DNA of 64,000 nucleotides from an uncultured Cohaesibacter sp. (GTDB taxonomy: Bacteria > Pseudomonadota > Alphaproteobacteria > Rhizobiales > Cohaesibacteraceae): positions 1,572,501-1,636,500 of the forward strand of contig NZ_OY781114.1 of the NCBI RefSeq assembly GCF_963676485.1, in the 5' to 3' direction. Positions 9,191 through 18,171 of this stretch are shown piece by piece. The notes under the pieces are model-generated. The model did not search any database. It saw only the letters and a program-made list of their open reading frames with translations, and was not told the DNA's origin. The position numbers and the translations under genes are program-made. Position 1 is the first letter of the stretch. Each line of letters opens with the position of its first letter.

Positions 9191-9230
9191 AAAAACGAAA
9201 AAAGCGGGCTTGGCGCCCGCTTGTTTTTAT
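9191..9230. terminator. Bidirectional intrinsic terminator
   Basis: Eight-bp GC-rich stem AAGCGGGC/GCCCGCTT (9202-9209 with 9215-9222) with a T run on both strands. It serves lysR from the left and the 44-residue gene from the right. The stretch 8999-9325 otherwise holds only a small 7-bp hairpin near 9065-9084. Confidence 0.8.
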
Positions 9231-9325
9231 GGAGTTTTTTAAGACGGTTTTGCTCCTGCCGTCAGGGTCTTCTCCTGCTTGCTACAAGTATAAACACCGC
9301 AACAAGAAGAGAAGCTTCGCAGCTA

Positions 9326-9460
9326 TTAGCCGCGAAGATCGTTCGACATGTCAGAAGCTACGTTATAGCCATGTTCAGCATTGAATTCATCAACAAAACG
9401 CTGAGCCTGTTCTTCACGAGCAGCGATAACTCTATCAAGTGCGCGGTTAAAGAGGTTCAT
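9326..9460 (-). CDS. Small conserved-looking protein, 44 residues
   Basis: Not recognised as a named family. The frame reads from MNLFNRALDRVIAARE to SNDLRG and stops at a TAA. Support: a good ribosome-binding site (AAAGGAAATTATC before the ATG), a charged amphipathic N-terminal helix of about 28 residues (ALDRVIAAREEQAQRFVDEF), a terminator downstream at 9191-9230, and palindromes upstream. No membrane segment or signal peptide. Its size and the Arg-Gly end recall the many helical 40-50-residue proteins of alphaproteobacteria, including DUF1127 proteins, but the DUF1127 signature is absent. Function unknown. Confidence 0.6.
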   Translation of the reverse strand: MNLFNRALDRVIAAREEQAQRFVDEFNAEHGYNVASDMSNDLRG

Positions 9461-9517
9461 GATAATTTCCTTTTTCTATTCGGTTTTTTCTTTTTCTTAC
9501 AGGACTATATATGGGCT

Positions 9518-9576
9518 CTTTTCCTCGTTTGGAAAAGATCAAATTGCTCAATCTAGATATGCGACAAACGCATATC
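9518..9576. promoter_or_regulatory. Palindromes upstream of the small gene
   Basis: Two perfect dyads: CTTTTCC-N6-GGAAAAG (9518-9537) and GATATGCG-N5-CGCATATC (9556-9576). The second lies about 100 bases upstream of the small gene start and could be an operator; the first could fold in the 5' leader. The stretch 9577-9728 shows nothing else. Confidence 0.4.
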
Positions 9577-9728
9577 AAAATTTAAAGTCATACGTTTTGC
9601 GCAAAGATCAAAAGAGCGGGTACTGACAAACCAACGTGTCTTGGTTGATATTTCAGTCTGAAAAGATGCGCTGATATTTGAGGAATACGACTCATGTCGG
9701 GAAGCTTTCTGAAGGCCTTTCAAAGCGA

Positions 9729-9965
9729 ATGGTCGGCTTTATCCTTTTGCTTCTCGTGCTCGCGTTGGTGATCTTCGTGCTGGCGCGAGGCGTATCGAGC
9801 GCCCCTGCCCCTATTGCTCTGGGGCCTTGCGCCGGTCGGGTGCAGATCAACGCAATGCGCCAATCCATGGGGCTGGATTGGCTAGAAATCAAACTGAAGT
9901 CGCCGAATAATCGCCAAGAAGCTGCGGCTTCTAACCATCAGATGACGGACAGACAAATAATTTAA
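9729..9965 (+). CDS. Doubtful small single-span membrane protein
   Basis: Open frame of 78 residues starting MVGFILLLLVLALVIFVL, one strongly hydrophobic span followed by a soluble tail. There is no good ribosome-binding site, and its end overlaps the end of the convergent yihW gene by about 35 bases. A longer version from a TTG at 9678 is no better supported. Possibly not a gene. Confidence 0.2.
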   Translation: MVGFILLLLVLALVIFVLARGVSSAPAPIALGPCAGRVQINAMRQSMGLDWLEIKLKSPNNRQEAAASNHQMTDRQII

Positions 9966-10719
9966 CGCCATTCAATTCTAGCTGCATGCGGATGTCAGCG
10001 GGCGGCTGGGAGTCCGTAAACAGAGCGGAAATATTCTTGATATGCCCCATCTCGACGGTGGCAGTGGTGCTGAATTTGGTTGAATCTGCAGCGATGAAAA
10101 CCTTTCGCGCGGTTTTCATCATGCTCTGCACCATGATCACTTCATTGAATTCGTAATCAAGCAAAGTGCCATCGCTGTCAATCGAGCCGCAGCTGGTGAT
10201 CAGATAATCGACGCGGAAATGGTTGATGAAATCCAGCGCCGTCGAACCGAGAATGCCACCGTTGGTGCTGCGCAGTTTGCCGCAGGGCACCATGACATTG
10301 AAGTCCGGGTTTTGATAGAGCACGTTGGCAACACGCAAGCTGTTGGTGATGATCTGTAGTCCAGTTTTGTGCAACAGATGCTTGGCGATTGTCTCTGTCG
10401 TGGTGCCAATGGAAATGAAGACGGAGCTGTTATCGGGGATCTGGGCGGCGATGGCCTCCCCTATGGCTTCTTTTTCCTCGGTTTCAGATGTTTGCCGGAC
10501 AGCGTAATCAAGATTGAGGACACTGGAATTGCGGGCCGCGCCGCCATGGTGACGGATGAGAAGCTTTTGATCGCTGAGCTTTTTGATATCGCGCCGGATC
10601 GTTTGCGCCGACACATCGAGCAGCTCGGTCAATTCCTCTACGCTGATATAGCCCCGCTCATTGACTTCTCTAAGAAGTTTGTCCTGACGAGGGGTCCCAA
10701 CAATAACTGCGTCCGACAT
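9931..10719 (-). CDS. DeoR-family regulator, YihW/CsqR-like
   Basis: A 262-residue DeoR regulator: helix-turn-helix at about 27-48 (VEELTELLDVSAQTIRRD) and a sugar-phosphate-sensing domain of the phosphosugar isomerase fold. From memory it is strongly similar along its length to E. coli YihW (CsqR), the repressor of sulfoquinovose genes, for example in ERGY, IRRDIKKLS, RHHGGA and IITNSLRVA. The start at 10719 matches the YihW N-terminus; the open frame continues upstream without similarity. It lies downstream of the kinase gene. It probably represses the cluster and is released by a sulfosugar or its phosphate. Confidence 0.88.
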   Translation of the reverse strand: MSDAVIVGTPRQDKLLREVNERGYISVEELTELLDVSAQTIRRDIKKLSDQKLLIRHHGGAARNSSVLNLDYAVRQTSETEEKEAIGEAIAAQIPDNSSVFISIGTTTETIAKHLLHKTGLQIITNSLRVANVLYQNPDFNVMVPCGKLRSTNGGILGSTALDFINHFRVDYLITSCGSIDSDGTLLDYEFNEVIMVQSMMKTARKVFIAADSTKFSTTATVEMGHIKNISALFTDSQPPADIRMQLELNGVKLFVCPSSDG

Positions 10720-10811
10720 GCGACTTCTTTCCCGTTCTTGCAAGGCGGCTCCATCTTTATCCGACACCTGATCGGAAAGAACCGGTTGTTCGATTTTATG
10801 GAGTGACGCCC

Positions 10812-11705
10812 CTAGTGGCTCGCAGCTAGAAAAGCCTTGACGGTTTCCAGATCCGGAATGCCTTCGCGCCCCCCAAATTTTGTACATTTCAACGCAGCAA
10901 CGGCACTGGCAAAACGCACGGTTTCCCGCGTTTCCATGCCCTGCGCCAGAGCAAAGGCAAAGGCCCCATGGAACACATCTCCGGCTCCGGTCGTATCAAG
11001 GACATTCACCTTGAAACCCGAAGCATGCTGGATCGTGTCATTCTCCAACCAATAGCAACCATCCGCTCCCGCTGTGACATAGACTTTACCATCGGTTCTT
11101 GTTTGAGCAAGGCGCAATCCACTCAAAAGATCATCTGTTTGTGCGAATTTCGCCAACCCGGGTTCGGAAAACGCCACATGATCGGCCAAACCAACCAGAT
11201 CACTGATATCCTGCGGCGTGATATCTGCATCCAACACACTGGGTATCTTGGCTTTTTTCGCCATTTCCAGAGCATATGCTGCCCCCTCATGCCAGCGCAC
11301 ATCGCACAGGACGGTTTGGAACTTTGCGAAATCAACATTTTGCATCCATGTTGGATCCGCGCTCAGGGTTTTATCCTGGTAGTTAATGATCATCCGCTCT
11401 CCTTCGTCGTCAACAAGGATCGCGGAAAAGGACGAGGTGGCATCTTGCACCTCATGGGTGAAGCGATTGCCAACGCCATAATGATCGAATTCGCGGATGA
11501 TTGCCTGAGCCACATCATCAGAGCCGACCCGCCCGACAAATTCGACAGGAAGCCCCAATCTCGCCACCGTAACAGCAGCGGTTGCTGCCGGTCCTCCGCC
11601 AATTTCAAAATAGTCCGTGGCGACAAATTTGCCCCCTTTGGCGGGGAGTTTTTCAACGCGGAATACGCGGTCAAGAACGGTAATGCCAACGCATGCAACG
11701 GTCAT
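10812..11705 (-). CDS. 6-deoxy-6-sulfofructose kinase, YihV-like (PfkB family)
   Basis: PfkB/ribokinase-fold kinase of 297 residues predicted to phosphorylate 6-deoxy-6-sulfofructose at O1. It opens with [19 protein letters not shown], then [10 protein letters not shown], and ends with the catalytic [13 protein letters not shown]. It looks like an orthologue of E. coli YihV: Lys26, Asn108 and Arg137 fall one residue before the YihV residues (27, 109, 138, from memory) reported to contact the sulfonate, within INYQ and CDVRWH blocks. Start at 11705 has AAGGAAAC in front. Divergent from the reductase gene, with yihW next in the same direction. Confidence 0.9.
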   Translation of the reverse strand: MTVACVGITVLDRVFRVEKLPAKGGKFVATDYFEIGGGPAATAAVTVARLGLPVEFVGRVGSDDVAQAIIREFDHYGVGNRFTHEVQDATSSFSAILVDDEGERMIINYQDKTLSADPTWMQNVDFAKFQTVLCDVRWHEGAAYALEMAKKAKIPSVLDADITPQDISDLVGLADHVAFSEPGLAKFAQTDDLLSGLRLAQTRTDGKVYVTAGADGCYWLENDTIQHASGFKVNVLDTTGAGDVFHGAFAFALAQGMETRETVRFASAVAALKCTKFGGREGIPDLETVKAFLAASH

Positions 11706-11825
11706 GCTTGTTTCCTTATATCTGCGGCGCATAGAAGGCGCTTGTATTCTGAGTTTGGCGTTCTATCTCCAAAATATCACCATAAACGACCATAAAACAA
11801 CTTATTTCTGTTGTAATTTGTCTAT

Positions 11826-11855
11826 ATTTGTTACAAATGTTGTATTACGATCAAA
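11826..11855. promoter_or_regulatory. Operator region between yihV and yihU
   Basis: The divergent promoter region holds the dyad ATTTGTTACAAAT (11826-11838), a nearby ACAAC-N8-GTTGT, and the motif TTACGATCAAA (11845-11855) just ahead of the reductase ribosome-binding site. Very similar motifs occur upstream of the aldolase and the isomerase, making a YihW-type operator plausible. Confidence 0.45.
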
Positions 11856-11877
11856 TTCGCTCAAACGGGAGGTCTGT

Positions 11878-12771
11878 ATGACGACTGTCGGTTTTATCGG
11901 TCTGGGACAGATGGGCGCCGCAATGGCTGCCAATCTGATCAAGGGGGGCAATCAGCTCAAGGTTTTCGACATCAACAAGGATGCAGTAGACAAACTGGCC
12001 GCGCAAGGGGCGGTAGCATGCTCCTCTGCCGCAGAAGCTGGTAGCGATGTCGCATTTGTCATCACCATGCTGCCGAATGGAGCATTGGTCCGCGATGTGC
12101 TGTTGGGTGACGGCGGCGTTGTGTCTGCCATGCCCAAAGATGCTCTGGTTATTGACATGTCGACCATTCATCCGCTGGAAACAGATGCTCTTATCAAGGA
12201 TTTCGCTGCCAAAGGCATTGAAATGATGGAAGCGCCAGTGGGTCGGACATCCGACCATGCTGTAACAGGAACGTTGCTTATTCTGGCCGGTGGCACCAAG
12301 GATCAGATCGCTCGCGCACAGCCCCTCTTTGATCTGATGGGCTCGGAAACCGTTGATGCCGGCGGTCCGGGCAAAGGCATTCGGGTCAAGATCATCAACA
12401 ATTATATGAGCATTGCGCTCAATGCCCTCTCTGCTGAAGCCATTGCCCTATCAGAGAAGATCGGCCTCGACTTTGATACAGCCATGTCGGTGATGGGCGG
12501 AACCCCAGCTAGCAAGGGCCATTTCACAACGACCTGGCCGAACAAGGTTCTGGCTGGCGACCTTACCCCTGCTTTCATGATTGATCTTGCCCACAAGGAT
12601 CTGGGCATCGCGCTTGATCTGGCCAATCAGGTGGGCGTGCCCATGCCGATGGGAGCTGCCTCTCGCGAGCTCTACAATATCAGCCGCGTTTCCGGACGTG
12701 GGCGTCAGGACTGGACAGCGGTTCTGGAACAGGTGCGCGCCTTGTCCGGCCTTGAAACCAAGGCGCAATAG
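11878..12771 (+). CDS. Sulfolactaldehyde reductase, YihU-like
   Basis: Beta-hydroxyacid dehydrogenase family enzyme of 297 residues predicted to reduce 3-sulfolactaldehyde to 2,3-dihydroxypropane-1-sulfonate (DHPS) with NADH. It has the Rossmann motif [13 protein letters not shown], and where ordinary members have a Ser-Gly-Gly loop it has [11 protein letters not shown], the sulfolactaldehyde reductase signature. Arg123, Lys171, Asn174 and Ser178 fall at the same numbers as the substrate-binding and catalytic residues I recall for E. coli YihU. Start at 11878 has GGGAGG in front; the longer open frame upstream runs into yihV. First of four rightward genes. Confidence 0.92.
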   Translation: MTTVGFIGLGQMGAAMAANLIKGGNQLKVFDINKDAVDKLAAQGAVACSSAAEAGSDVAFVITMLPNGALVRDVLLGDGGVVSAMPKDALVIDMSTIHPLETDALIKDFAAKGIEMMEAPVGRTSDHAVTGTLLILAGGTKDQIARAQPLFDLMGSETVDAGGPGKGIRVKIINNYMSIALNALSAEAIALSEKIGLDFDTAMSVMGGTPASKGHFTTTWPNKVLAGDLTPAFMIDLAHKDLGIALDLANQVGVPMPMGAASRELYNISRVSGRGRQDWTAVLEQVRALSGLETKAQ

Positions 12772-12791
12772 GTGGGCGCAGGAGAAATATC

Positions 12792-13847
12792 ATGGAAAAG
12801 ACAATTGAAACCTATGGCGCGGTAGACGGCAAAAGGGTCGATCTCATCACGCTGACCAACAAAAATGGCATGACCATGCGGGTCACCAATTATGGCTGCA
12901 TTGTTACCAACATTGAGGTGCCGGATAAGAATGGCCAGTTGGCAGATGTCGTGCTGGGCTACGAGTCCCTTGAGCGCTATCTTGGCGGGCATCCCTTCTT
13001 TGGGGCGGTCGCCGGGCGCTTTGCCAATCGCATCAAGGATGGCAAGTTCTCCATCGGAAGTAAAACCTATCAGCTGGAAACCAACGAAGCCCCCACAGGC
13101 CAGCATCTGCATGGGGGGAGCAAGGGGTTTGACAAGTTTGTCTGGGGTTATGATCTGGAGGAAAGCAAGGATGCGATCCTCATTCACTTCCATCGGGTCT
13201 CTCCTGACGGAGAATCCGGCTATCCTGGCACTCTGAATGTTACCCACACGATTGGCCTGAGCGAAGACAATGCCCTTTGCTACGATTTCATGGCAAGCTG
13301 CGATCAGCCAACCATCGTCAATCTTGTCAACCACAGCTATTACAATCTGGCTGGCCATGATAGCGGCAGCGTGGCAGATCATGAGCTGACGCTCTATTCC
13401 GATTTCTACACGCCTGTTTCAGACACAATGATCCCCACTGGCGAAATTCGCTCCGTGGAGGGGACCGGATTTGATTTCCGTAATCCGACAGCAATTGGCG
13501 CCAACATGAAGAAAGTCGAAGATGGCGGCATCGACAACAGCTTCATCCTGCATGGAAACCAGACAGATGGTGCCTACACACTCGCAGCCGATCTCTACGA
13601 GCCGAAATCCGGGCGCTATATGACCGTGATGACGACGCAACCAGCCATCCAATTCTACAATGCCTTCAAACTTTCCAACAAGGAATGGATCGGGCGAAAC
13701 GGCTACAAATATGAGGCGTTCGGCGGACTTTGCCTTGAAACCCAAGGCTTCCCCGATGCTCCGAACCGGTCGCATTTCCCCAATGCGGTTCTCAATCCCG
13801 GTGACGTCTATCATCACCGGACCCTCCATCGGTTCGGCACACGCTAA
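12792..13847 (+). CDS. Aldose 1-epimerase (sulfoquinovose mutarotase candidate)
   Basis: GalM-type mutarotase of 351 residues, interconverting alpha and beta anomers. Catalytic signatures: a histidine in LVNHSYYNLAGHDSG and a glutamate in CLETQGFPDAPN. AGGAG precedes the ATG, 20 bases after yihU. E. coli encodes the epimerase-family protein YihR in its sulfoquinovose cluster, so by context this enzyme should convert the alpha-sulfoquinovose freed by the glycosidase to the anomer used by the isomerase. It is GalM-sized and may not be a direct YihR orthologue; galactose or glucose activity cannot be excluded. Confidence 0.85.
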   Translation: MEKTIETYGAVDGKRVDLITLTNKNGMTMRVTNYGCIVTNIEVPDKNGQLADVVLGYESLERYLGGHPFFGAVAGRFANRIKDGKFSIGSKTYQLETNEAPTGQHLHGGSKGFDKFVWGYDLEESKDAILIHFHRVSPDGESGYPGTLNVTHTIGLSEDNALCYDFMASCDQPTIVNLVNHSYYNLAGHDSGSVADHELTLYSDFYTPVSDTMIPTGEIRSVEGTGFDFRNPTAIGANMKKVEDGGIDNSFILHGNQTDGAYTLAADLYEPKSGRYMTVMTTQPAIQFYNAFKLSNKEWIGRNGYKYEAFGGLCLETQGFPDAPNRSHFPNAVLNPGDVYHHRTLHRFGTR

Positions 13848-13922
13848 GCCTAACATCCCCCGAGAGGCCGGAGATCGCATTTTGCAGCATGATCTCCGGC
13901 CGCCTTTTGGCAGGACATCCCC

Positions 13923-14666
13923 ATGCTCATGGAAATTATCGTCGTATCGGCCATCATCGCGCTTGGTGGCTTTACGCAAGGATTAACCGGTTTCGGTTTG
14001 GCGCTCGTCAGCGTGCCTCTTCTCTCCATGGCCGTCGACGTCAAGGCAGCCGTGCCAATCGCCGGTATCTTTGGCTGGCTGGTAACCTTCCCGCTGGTTT
14101 GGAAAATGCGACAGCATGTGAAATGGAAAAGCGGGCTGATCCTGTTCATCGGTTCCCTTCCAGGCTCTTTTCTCGGGGCGGATATGCTCAAGCGATTGCC
14201 TGGCGAGGCCATTTTGATCACGATGGGCACCGTCCTGATCCTTTCCAGCCTTTATTCCCTTTTCTCCCGTGCGCCTTTGTTCAAAAAAACCTCGCCTGCC
14301 ATCACACTTGGAACCGGCTTCTTTTCCGGCGCCCTTGGTGCCAGCGTTGGCGAACCGGGCCCGCCTGTCATCGCCTACACTTCCATGCAGCCATGGAGCG
14401 CCCATGAGGTCAAATCGACGCTGGTGTTCTTTTTCATGCTGCAGATGGTGGGAGCCATTGCCGGATTCTGGACCAAGGGCCTGCTGGATGCCTATGTGCT
14501 GGAACGCGTGGCCTATGCCTTTCCGGCCTTTGTCGTCGGCATGAGCCTTGGCATGTTCGCCTATCACCTGCTGCATACCTACAAGATCAACTATCACGGC
14601 ATTATCCATTCACTGCTTTTGATCATCGGCATCATGCTCGTGGTGAAAAATCTCCACATTTTGTAG
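13923..14666 (+). CDS. TauE/SafE-family membrane exporter
   Basis: Membrane protein of 247 residues with seven or eight hydrophobic spans and the TauE/SafE opening GGFTQGLTGFGLALVSVPLL. Members are linked to export of sulfite or organosulfonates. In this cluster the likely cargo is DHPS, the end product of the YihU-like step, replacing the role suggested for YihP in E. coli. AGGA precedes the ATG. Substrate assignment is by context only. Confidence 0.82.
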   Translation: MLMEIIVVSAIIALGGFTQGLTGFGLALVSVPLLSMAVDVKAAVPIAGIFGWLVTFPLVWKMRQHVKWKSGLILFIGSLPGSFLGADMLKRLPGEAILITMGTVLILSSLYSLFSRAPLFKKTSPAITLGTGFFSGALGASVGEPGPPVIAYTSMQPWSAHEVKSTLVFFFMLQMVGAIAGFWTKGLLDAYVLERVAYAFPAFVVGMSLGMFAYHLLHTYKINYHGIIHSLLLIIGIMLVVKNLHIL

Positions 14667-14670
14667 ATTA

Positions 14671-14750
14671 CAACAAATATTTGTGCATCAATGTTGTTTT
14701 TCATCCAATATCGCACGCAAAAACTTTCGATAACGATCAAACTTTGATAA
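14671..14750 (+). promoter_or_regulatory. Promoter and operator region of the aldolase gene
   Basis: The 171-base gap before the aldolase contains the 12-base palindrome ACAAATATTTGT (14673-14684), TAACGATCAAA (14731-14741), and a direct repeat AAACTTTCGATAA / AAACTTTGATAA (14721-14733, 14739-14750). These suggest a separate regulated promoter for the aldolase. Confidence 0.45.
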
Positions 14751-14837
14751 TCTGTCTAAAGAGCAATATGACATTGGCAGTACAGAAGACGGCTGTCGCG
14801 GCGCACTTCCTTGGGATGCGTAAAAAGAGGTAACAGA

Positions 14838-15701
14838 ATGGCCTATATTTCCGGTACAAAACTGATTGAACGCGCATGGAAAGATGGATATGCGATCGGC
14901 GCCTTCAGCGTTCACAATGCTGAAACAACCCGCGCTATTCTCAAGGCAGCCGAAGAAGAGCAGGCTCCTATCATGGTGATGATCGGACAAAAAGTGATCA
15001 ACACCATGGGTCTTGATGAAATGAAGGCCATTGTCGACGCCTTCATGGCTCATATCACTGCACCGGTTGCCATCCACCTCGATCATAGTCGTCAGTTCCC
15101 GCAAACCATGGCAGCGGCGCGCATCGGCTTCCATTCCCTGATGTTTGATGGCTCCGGCCTCGATTTTGACGAAAACTGTCGTATTACCAAAACCGTGGCA
15201 GAAGTCGCTCATGCTTTGGGCGTCGGCTGTGAAGGGGAAATCGGCAAGATTGGTGGCGTGGAAGATGACATCGCCGTAGATGAAGCCGATGCAATGATAA
15301 CCACGGTGGCCGAAGCACAGGAATTTGTTGACCGTACCGATCTCGACTATCTGGCCATTTCGATTGGCACAGCCCATGGCATGTATAAGGCTGAACCCAA
15401 GCTGGCTTTCGACCGTATCAAGGAAATTAAGGAAATCGTGCAGAAGCCTTTGGTCATGCATGGCGGCTCAGGGGTACCGGACGCGCAGGTGGAACGCGCC
15501 ATCAAGCTTGGTATTGCCAAAGTCAATGTTGATACAGAGCTGCGTCAAGCTTTCACCTATGGCGCTCAGGCCTATTGGAAAGAAAGCCCAGAAGATTTCG
15601 TTCTGGCAGACTCTTTGGGCTCTGCCGAACGCGTGATGAAAGAAAAGGTGAAAGAGAAAATTCGCCTGTTTGGCTCCAGCGGAAAAGCTTCTGATTTTTA
15701 A
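14838..15701 (+). CDS. Class II ketose-bisphosphate aldolase (sulfofructose-1-phosphate aldolase candidate)
   Basis: Zinc-dependent aldolase of 287 residues, of the fructose/tagatose-bisphosphate (KbaY/GatY-like) family. Visible residues: HLDHSR with catalytic Asp82 and zinc ligand His83, Glu134 in GEIGKIGG, His180 in TAHGMYK, His208 in MHGGSG, and the phosphate-binding NVDTELR. In this cluster it should split 6-deoxy-6-sulfofructose 1-phosphate into DHAP and sulfolactaldehyde. E. coli YihT does this with an unrelated class I (Schiff-base) mechanism, so this is a non-orthologous replacement. Start at 14838 has AGAGG in front. A strong terminator follows. Confidence 0.88.
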   Translation: MAYISGTKLIERAWKDGYAIGAFSVHNAETTRAILKAAEEEQAPIMVMIGQKVINTMGLDEMKAIVDAFMAHITAPVAIHLDHSRQFPQTMAAARIGFHSLMFDGSGLDFDENCRITKTVAEVAHALGVGCEGEIGKIGGVEDDIAVDEADAMITTVAEAQEFVDRTDLDYLAISIGTAHGMYKAEPKLAFDRIKEIKEIVQKPLVMHGGSGVPDAQVERAIKLGIAKVNVDTELRQAFTYGAQAYWKESPEDFVLADSLGSAERVMKEKVKEKIRLFGSSGKASDF

Positions 15702-15755
15702 TTGGACCTCGTTCTCCCGCGAGTTTTTTCCTCCACATAGCTGGATCAAACTGCA

Positions 15756-15785
15756 CCCTGACCCTTGCGGGTCGGGGTTTTTTAT
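15756..15785 (+). terminator. Intrinsic terminator of the aldolase gene
   Basis: Nine-bp stem CCCTGACCC/GGGTCGGGG with tetraloop TTGC and a T6 tail, 55 bases past the aldolase stop. Confidence 0.9.
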
Positions 15786-15894
15786 TTGGCCGGTTTCCTG
15801 CCCTTGCGCCATTGTCTCCAAGAAACGCGAGATGATGAGATGATCCGTCAGTCGTTTGGAAAGTGTCTGGGAAGAACCGCAAAGAGGAGAAGCA

Positions 15895-15940
15895 AGCAAA
15901 AACCCCTCTGGCCTTGAAAGACCAGAGGGGTTTTAACTTT
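15895..15940. terminator. Bidirectional terminator between convergent genes
   Basis: Stem AACCCCTCTGG/CCAGAGGGGTT (15901-15911 with 15922-15932), extended by A-T pairs, with T-rich ends on both strands. It lies between the aldolase and yihQ genes and mainly serves the leftward yihQ operon. Confidence 0.8.
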
Positions 15941-16004
15941 TTGGCAAAACGGTCAGGAGCCATCCATAGCCTGGCGGAAACCCGCGCTGCGCTGCCCCAT
16001 CCCG

Positions 16005-18026
16005 CTAGAGCAAATCTTCGGCCGCGTCCTGAAGCTTGGCAAACAGCACAGTGTCGGCGCTTGACGCTCTATAAAAAACGGCTGGCTTCCCAATGGGAGC
16101 ATCCACATCAATCCAGCCACCTTGATAATGCGCCCCGCTCCAGATATGGATCCATTGATCCGGCGGCAGATAGAGTTTGCGCTGTGTGGCGCCCTGCTCG
16201 TAAAGCGGCGCCACAAGCAGATCGCGGCCAAACAGATACTCATACATAACATCATAGGACAGACTGTCGTCCTCATAATGCATGAAGAGTGGACGCTGCA
16301 CCGGCATGCCGGTCATGGCATTCTCTTTGACGGCCGCCTTGATATAGGGCTTGAGGTGAGTGAAAATTCGCGTCATGCGCGCAAGATGGCAAAGGGTTTC
16401 TGTGTCCGTGTCAAACTGGTGATTGTCGGCAGGTCGGTTGCCTTCATGGGTGCGCATCATGGGGGTGAAGGCCGCCATTTCAGCCCAACGCATGAACAGT
16501 TCCCGATCCCGTTTCATGCCATGCAATGTGGTGTAACCACCAATGTCCGAATGATGGATACCATTGCCAAGCAGGCCTGAAGACAGCGCACCATTGATCA
16601 CGGAAGGCATGCCGTCGTCGATATTCCAGTTCACACATTGATCGCCCGCCCACAAAGTGTGGCAATAGCGTTGAATGCCTGTATAGCCAGCGCGCATGAA
16701 AAACAGGATTTCTTCCGTTTTGCCCGCCTCTTCGATGGCTTCGTGGTTGATCTTGGCCCAACGACGTGGCCAGTCGTTATGCTCGATTTCTGCCGACTTG
16801 CCATTGGCAAGGGTGCAATCGGTCGGCAGATACTCGCCGAAGTCAGCCATCCAGCCATCTAGACCGAAATCGATCATGTTGGTCTTGATGACGCCCTTAT
16901 ACCATTCGCAGGCCTCGAGCTTGGTGAAATCCACCACGCCGCAATAGAATTCTCCAAAATCGACCACATATTTGGAACCGTCCTGACGGGTTGCCAGATA
17001 GCCTTTGCTTGCAGCCTCTTGATACAGCGGGAAATCTTCCAGCACATAAGGATTGATATAGCCAAGAAAGCGAATACCCTCGCGCTTCAACTCATGGATC
17101 TTGCTATCGAGTTCAGGGTAGAGCTCCGGATTCCACTGCCAGTCCCATTGCAGGCGCTTGCCAAAGGACGTGATCTTGATGCCTTGCCAATCCTGACACC
17201 ATGCACCAGCCACCTTGATGCCAGCGGCTTTGGCCTTGTGCAATTTCTCAAGGGTGGTTTCGGTGCCGCCCTGAATGCCCAGAATGACACCGTCATGAAC
17301 CCAGTCCGGCATCTCGGGCTGGGTGCCGAATAGACCGGAGATATTATGCACCAGAGCCGGAAAGCTCTGCTCGCAATCAAAGAGCAGATAGTCGGGAATG
17401 GCCCAGCACTGCAATTCATGGAAGTCTGAGTGACGGAAGTCGAAATCGGCATAGGCCGTGGTTTGCAGATGCACGAAATAGCGCTCGCTTGAGACAAAGG
17501 TCGGCTGCGGATAGTTGGTGTTATAGTAATCACCCCCTGCCCGATCTTTGACATCGGCCTGCCAGGTGATGTAACTGGCCTTGTTGCGCCCGACGCCGGG
17601 CTCTGAAGTCCAGAGCGGGAAATTGTGACCTCTGAGATTGAAGTAGGTGAGCTGTTCGCCGCAGCCGTAAATCTTTTCATCCTTGCTGGCATCAAGCCTG
17701 ATCCAGACTCTGTTAAGGCCTTCTTTGGCATCAAGAAACCCGATCTTGAGGCGGCCTTCCGGCGTCTCCTCGGCACAAAGCGTAATCTGATGTTCCCCTT
17801 CATAATGGAACTCGATGCGAACCGCCTGCCCGTCACCTTTGATCACGAAGCAGCGCAAGGCAATGCGCTCGCTGACATAGTCCTTGATGTCGAAATTGCC
17901 GCGATACATATCGTAGGTGGCGTTGCCTGTGCCGACAAACAGGATGGGTGAGCTATGAAAGTGCCGCAGCACGATCTGGTCTTTGTGCGAGAGTATAAAA
18001 CCGGTCTCGGATCTTTCGAATTTCAT
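16005..18026 (-). CDS. Sulfoquinovosidase, YihQ-like (GH31)
   Basis: GH31 alpha-glycosidase of 673 residues predicted to release sulfoquinovose from sulfoquinovosyl glycerol or deacylated sulfolipid. Nucleophile Asp395 (MADFGEYLP), acid/base Asp462 (WAGDQ), and the sulfonate-binding set Gln278 (CQDW), Arg291 and Trp294 (GKRLQW), Tyr498 (GGYTTL) are all present. Each lies exactly ten residues before its E. coli YihQ counterpart as I recall the published numbering (405, 472, 288, 301, 304, 508), which separates it from ordinary alpha-glucosidases. No signal peptide: it acts in the cytoplasm, so the glycoside must be imported intact. Last gene of the isomerase-TRAP operon. Confidence 0.95.
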   Translation of the reverse strand: MKFERSETGFILSHKDQIVLRHFHSSPILFVGTGNATYDMYRGNFDIKDYVSERIALRCFVIKGDGQAVRIEFHYEGEHQITLCAEETPEGRLKIGFLDAKEGLNRVWIRLDASKDEKIYGCGEQLTYFNLRGHNFPLWTSEPGVGRNKASYITWQADVKDRAGGDYYNTNYPQPTFVSSERYFVHLQTTAYADFDFRHSDFHELQCWAIPDYLLFDCEQSFPALVHNISGLFGTQPEMPDWVHDGVILGIQGGTETTLEKLHKAKAAGIKVAGAWCQDWQGIKITSFGKRLQWDWQWNPELYPELDSKIHELKREGIRFLGYINPYVLEDFPLYQEAASKGYLATRQDGSKYVVDFGEFYCGVVDFTKLEACEWYKGVIKTNMIDFGLDGWMADFGEYLPTDCTLANGKSAEIEHNDWPRRWAKINHEAIEEAGKTEEILFFMRAGYTGIQRYCHTLWAGDQCVNWNIDDGMPSVINGALSSGLLGNGIHHSDIGGYTTLHGMKRDRELFMRWAEMAAFTPMMRTHEGNRPADNHQFDTDTETLCHLARMTRIFTHLKPYIKAAVKENAMTGMPVQRPLFMHYEDDSLSYDVMYEYLFGRDLLVAPLYEQGATQRKLYLPPDQWIHIWSGAHYQGGWIDVDAPIGKPAVFYRASSADTVLFAKLQDAAEDLL

Positions 18027-18131
18027 ATGATTGTCCCTCGATCTACTCTTGTGAATGCTGACGGCAATCAGAATTCAGAAGGGTAGGCCGCTTTGAGCTG
18101 TTGAAATATTGACGATTTTCGGATTGTGAGA

Positions 18132-18157
18132 GATGAAGGGGGCACGCCCCCTTCATC
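18132..18157. repeat. Strong intercistronic hairpin between dctP and yihQ
   Basis: Perfect 11-bp inverted repeat with a four-base loop, directly after the binding-protein stop. No T run on the minus strand, so mRNA stabilisation or processing is likelier than termination. Confidence 0.7.
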
Positions 18158-18171
18158 ATCCTCAAAGACGA

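Noticed and set aside
9221..9556. Plus-strand open frame of 111 codons
   Set aside because: Overlaps the terminator and runs opposite the better-supported 44-residue gene; phenylalanine-rich and without a good start.
16005..18026. Annotation as a generic alpha-glucosidase or alpha-xylosidase
   Set aside because: The Gln/Arg/Trp/Tyr sulfonate-binding set at constant offset to YihQ identifies a sulfoquinovosidase.
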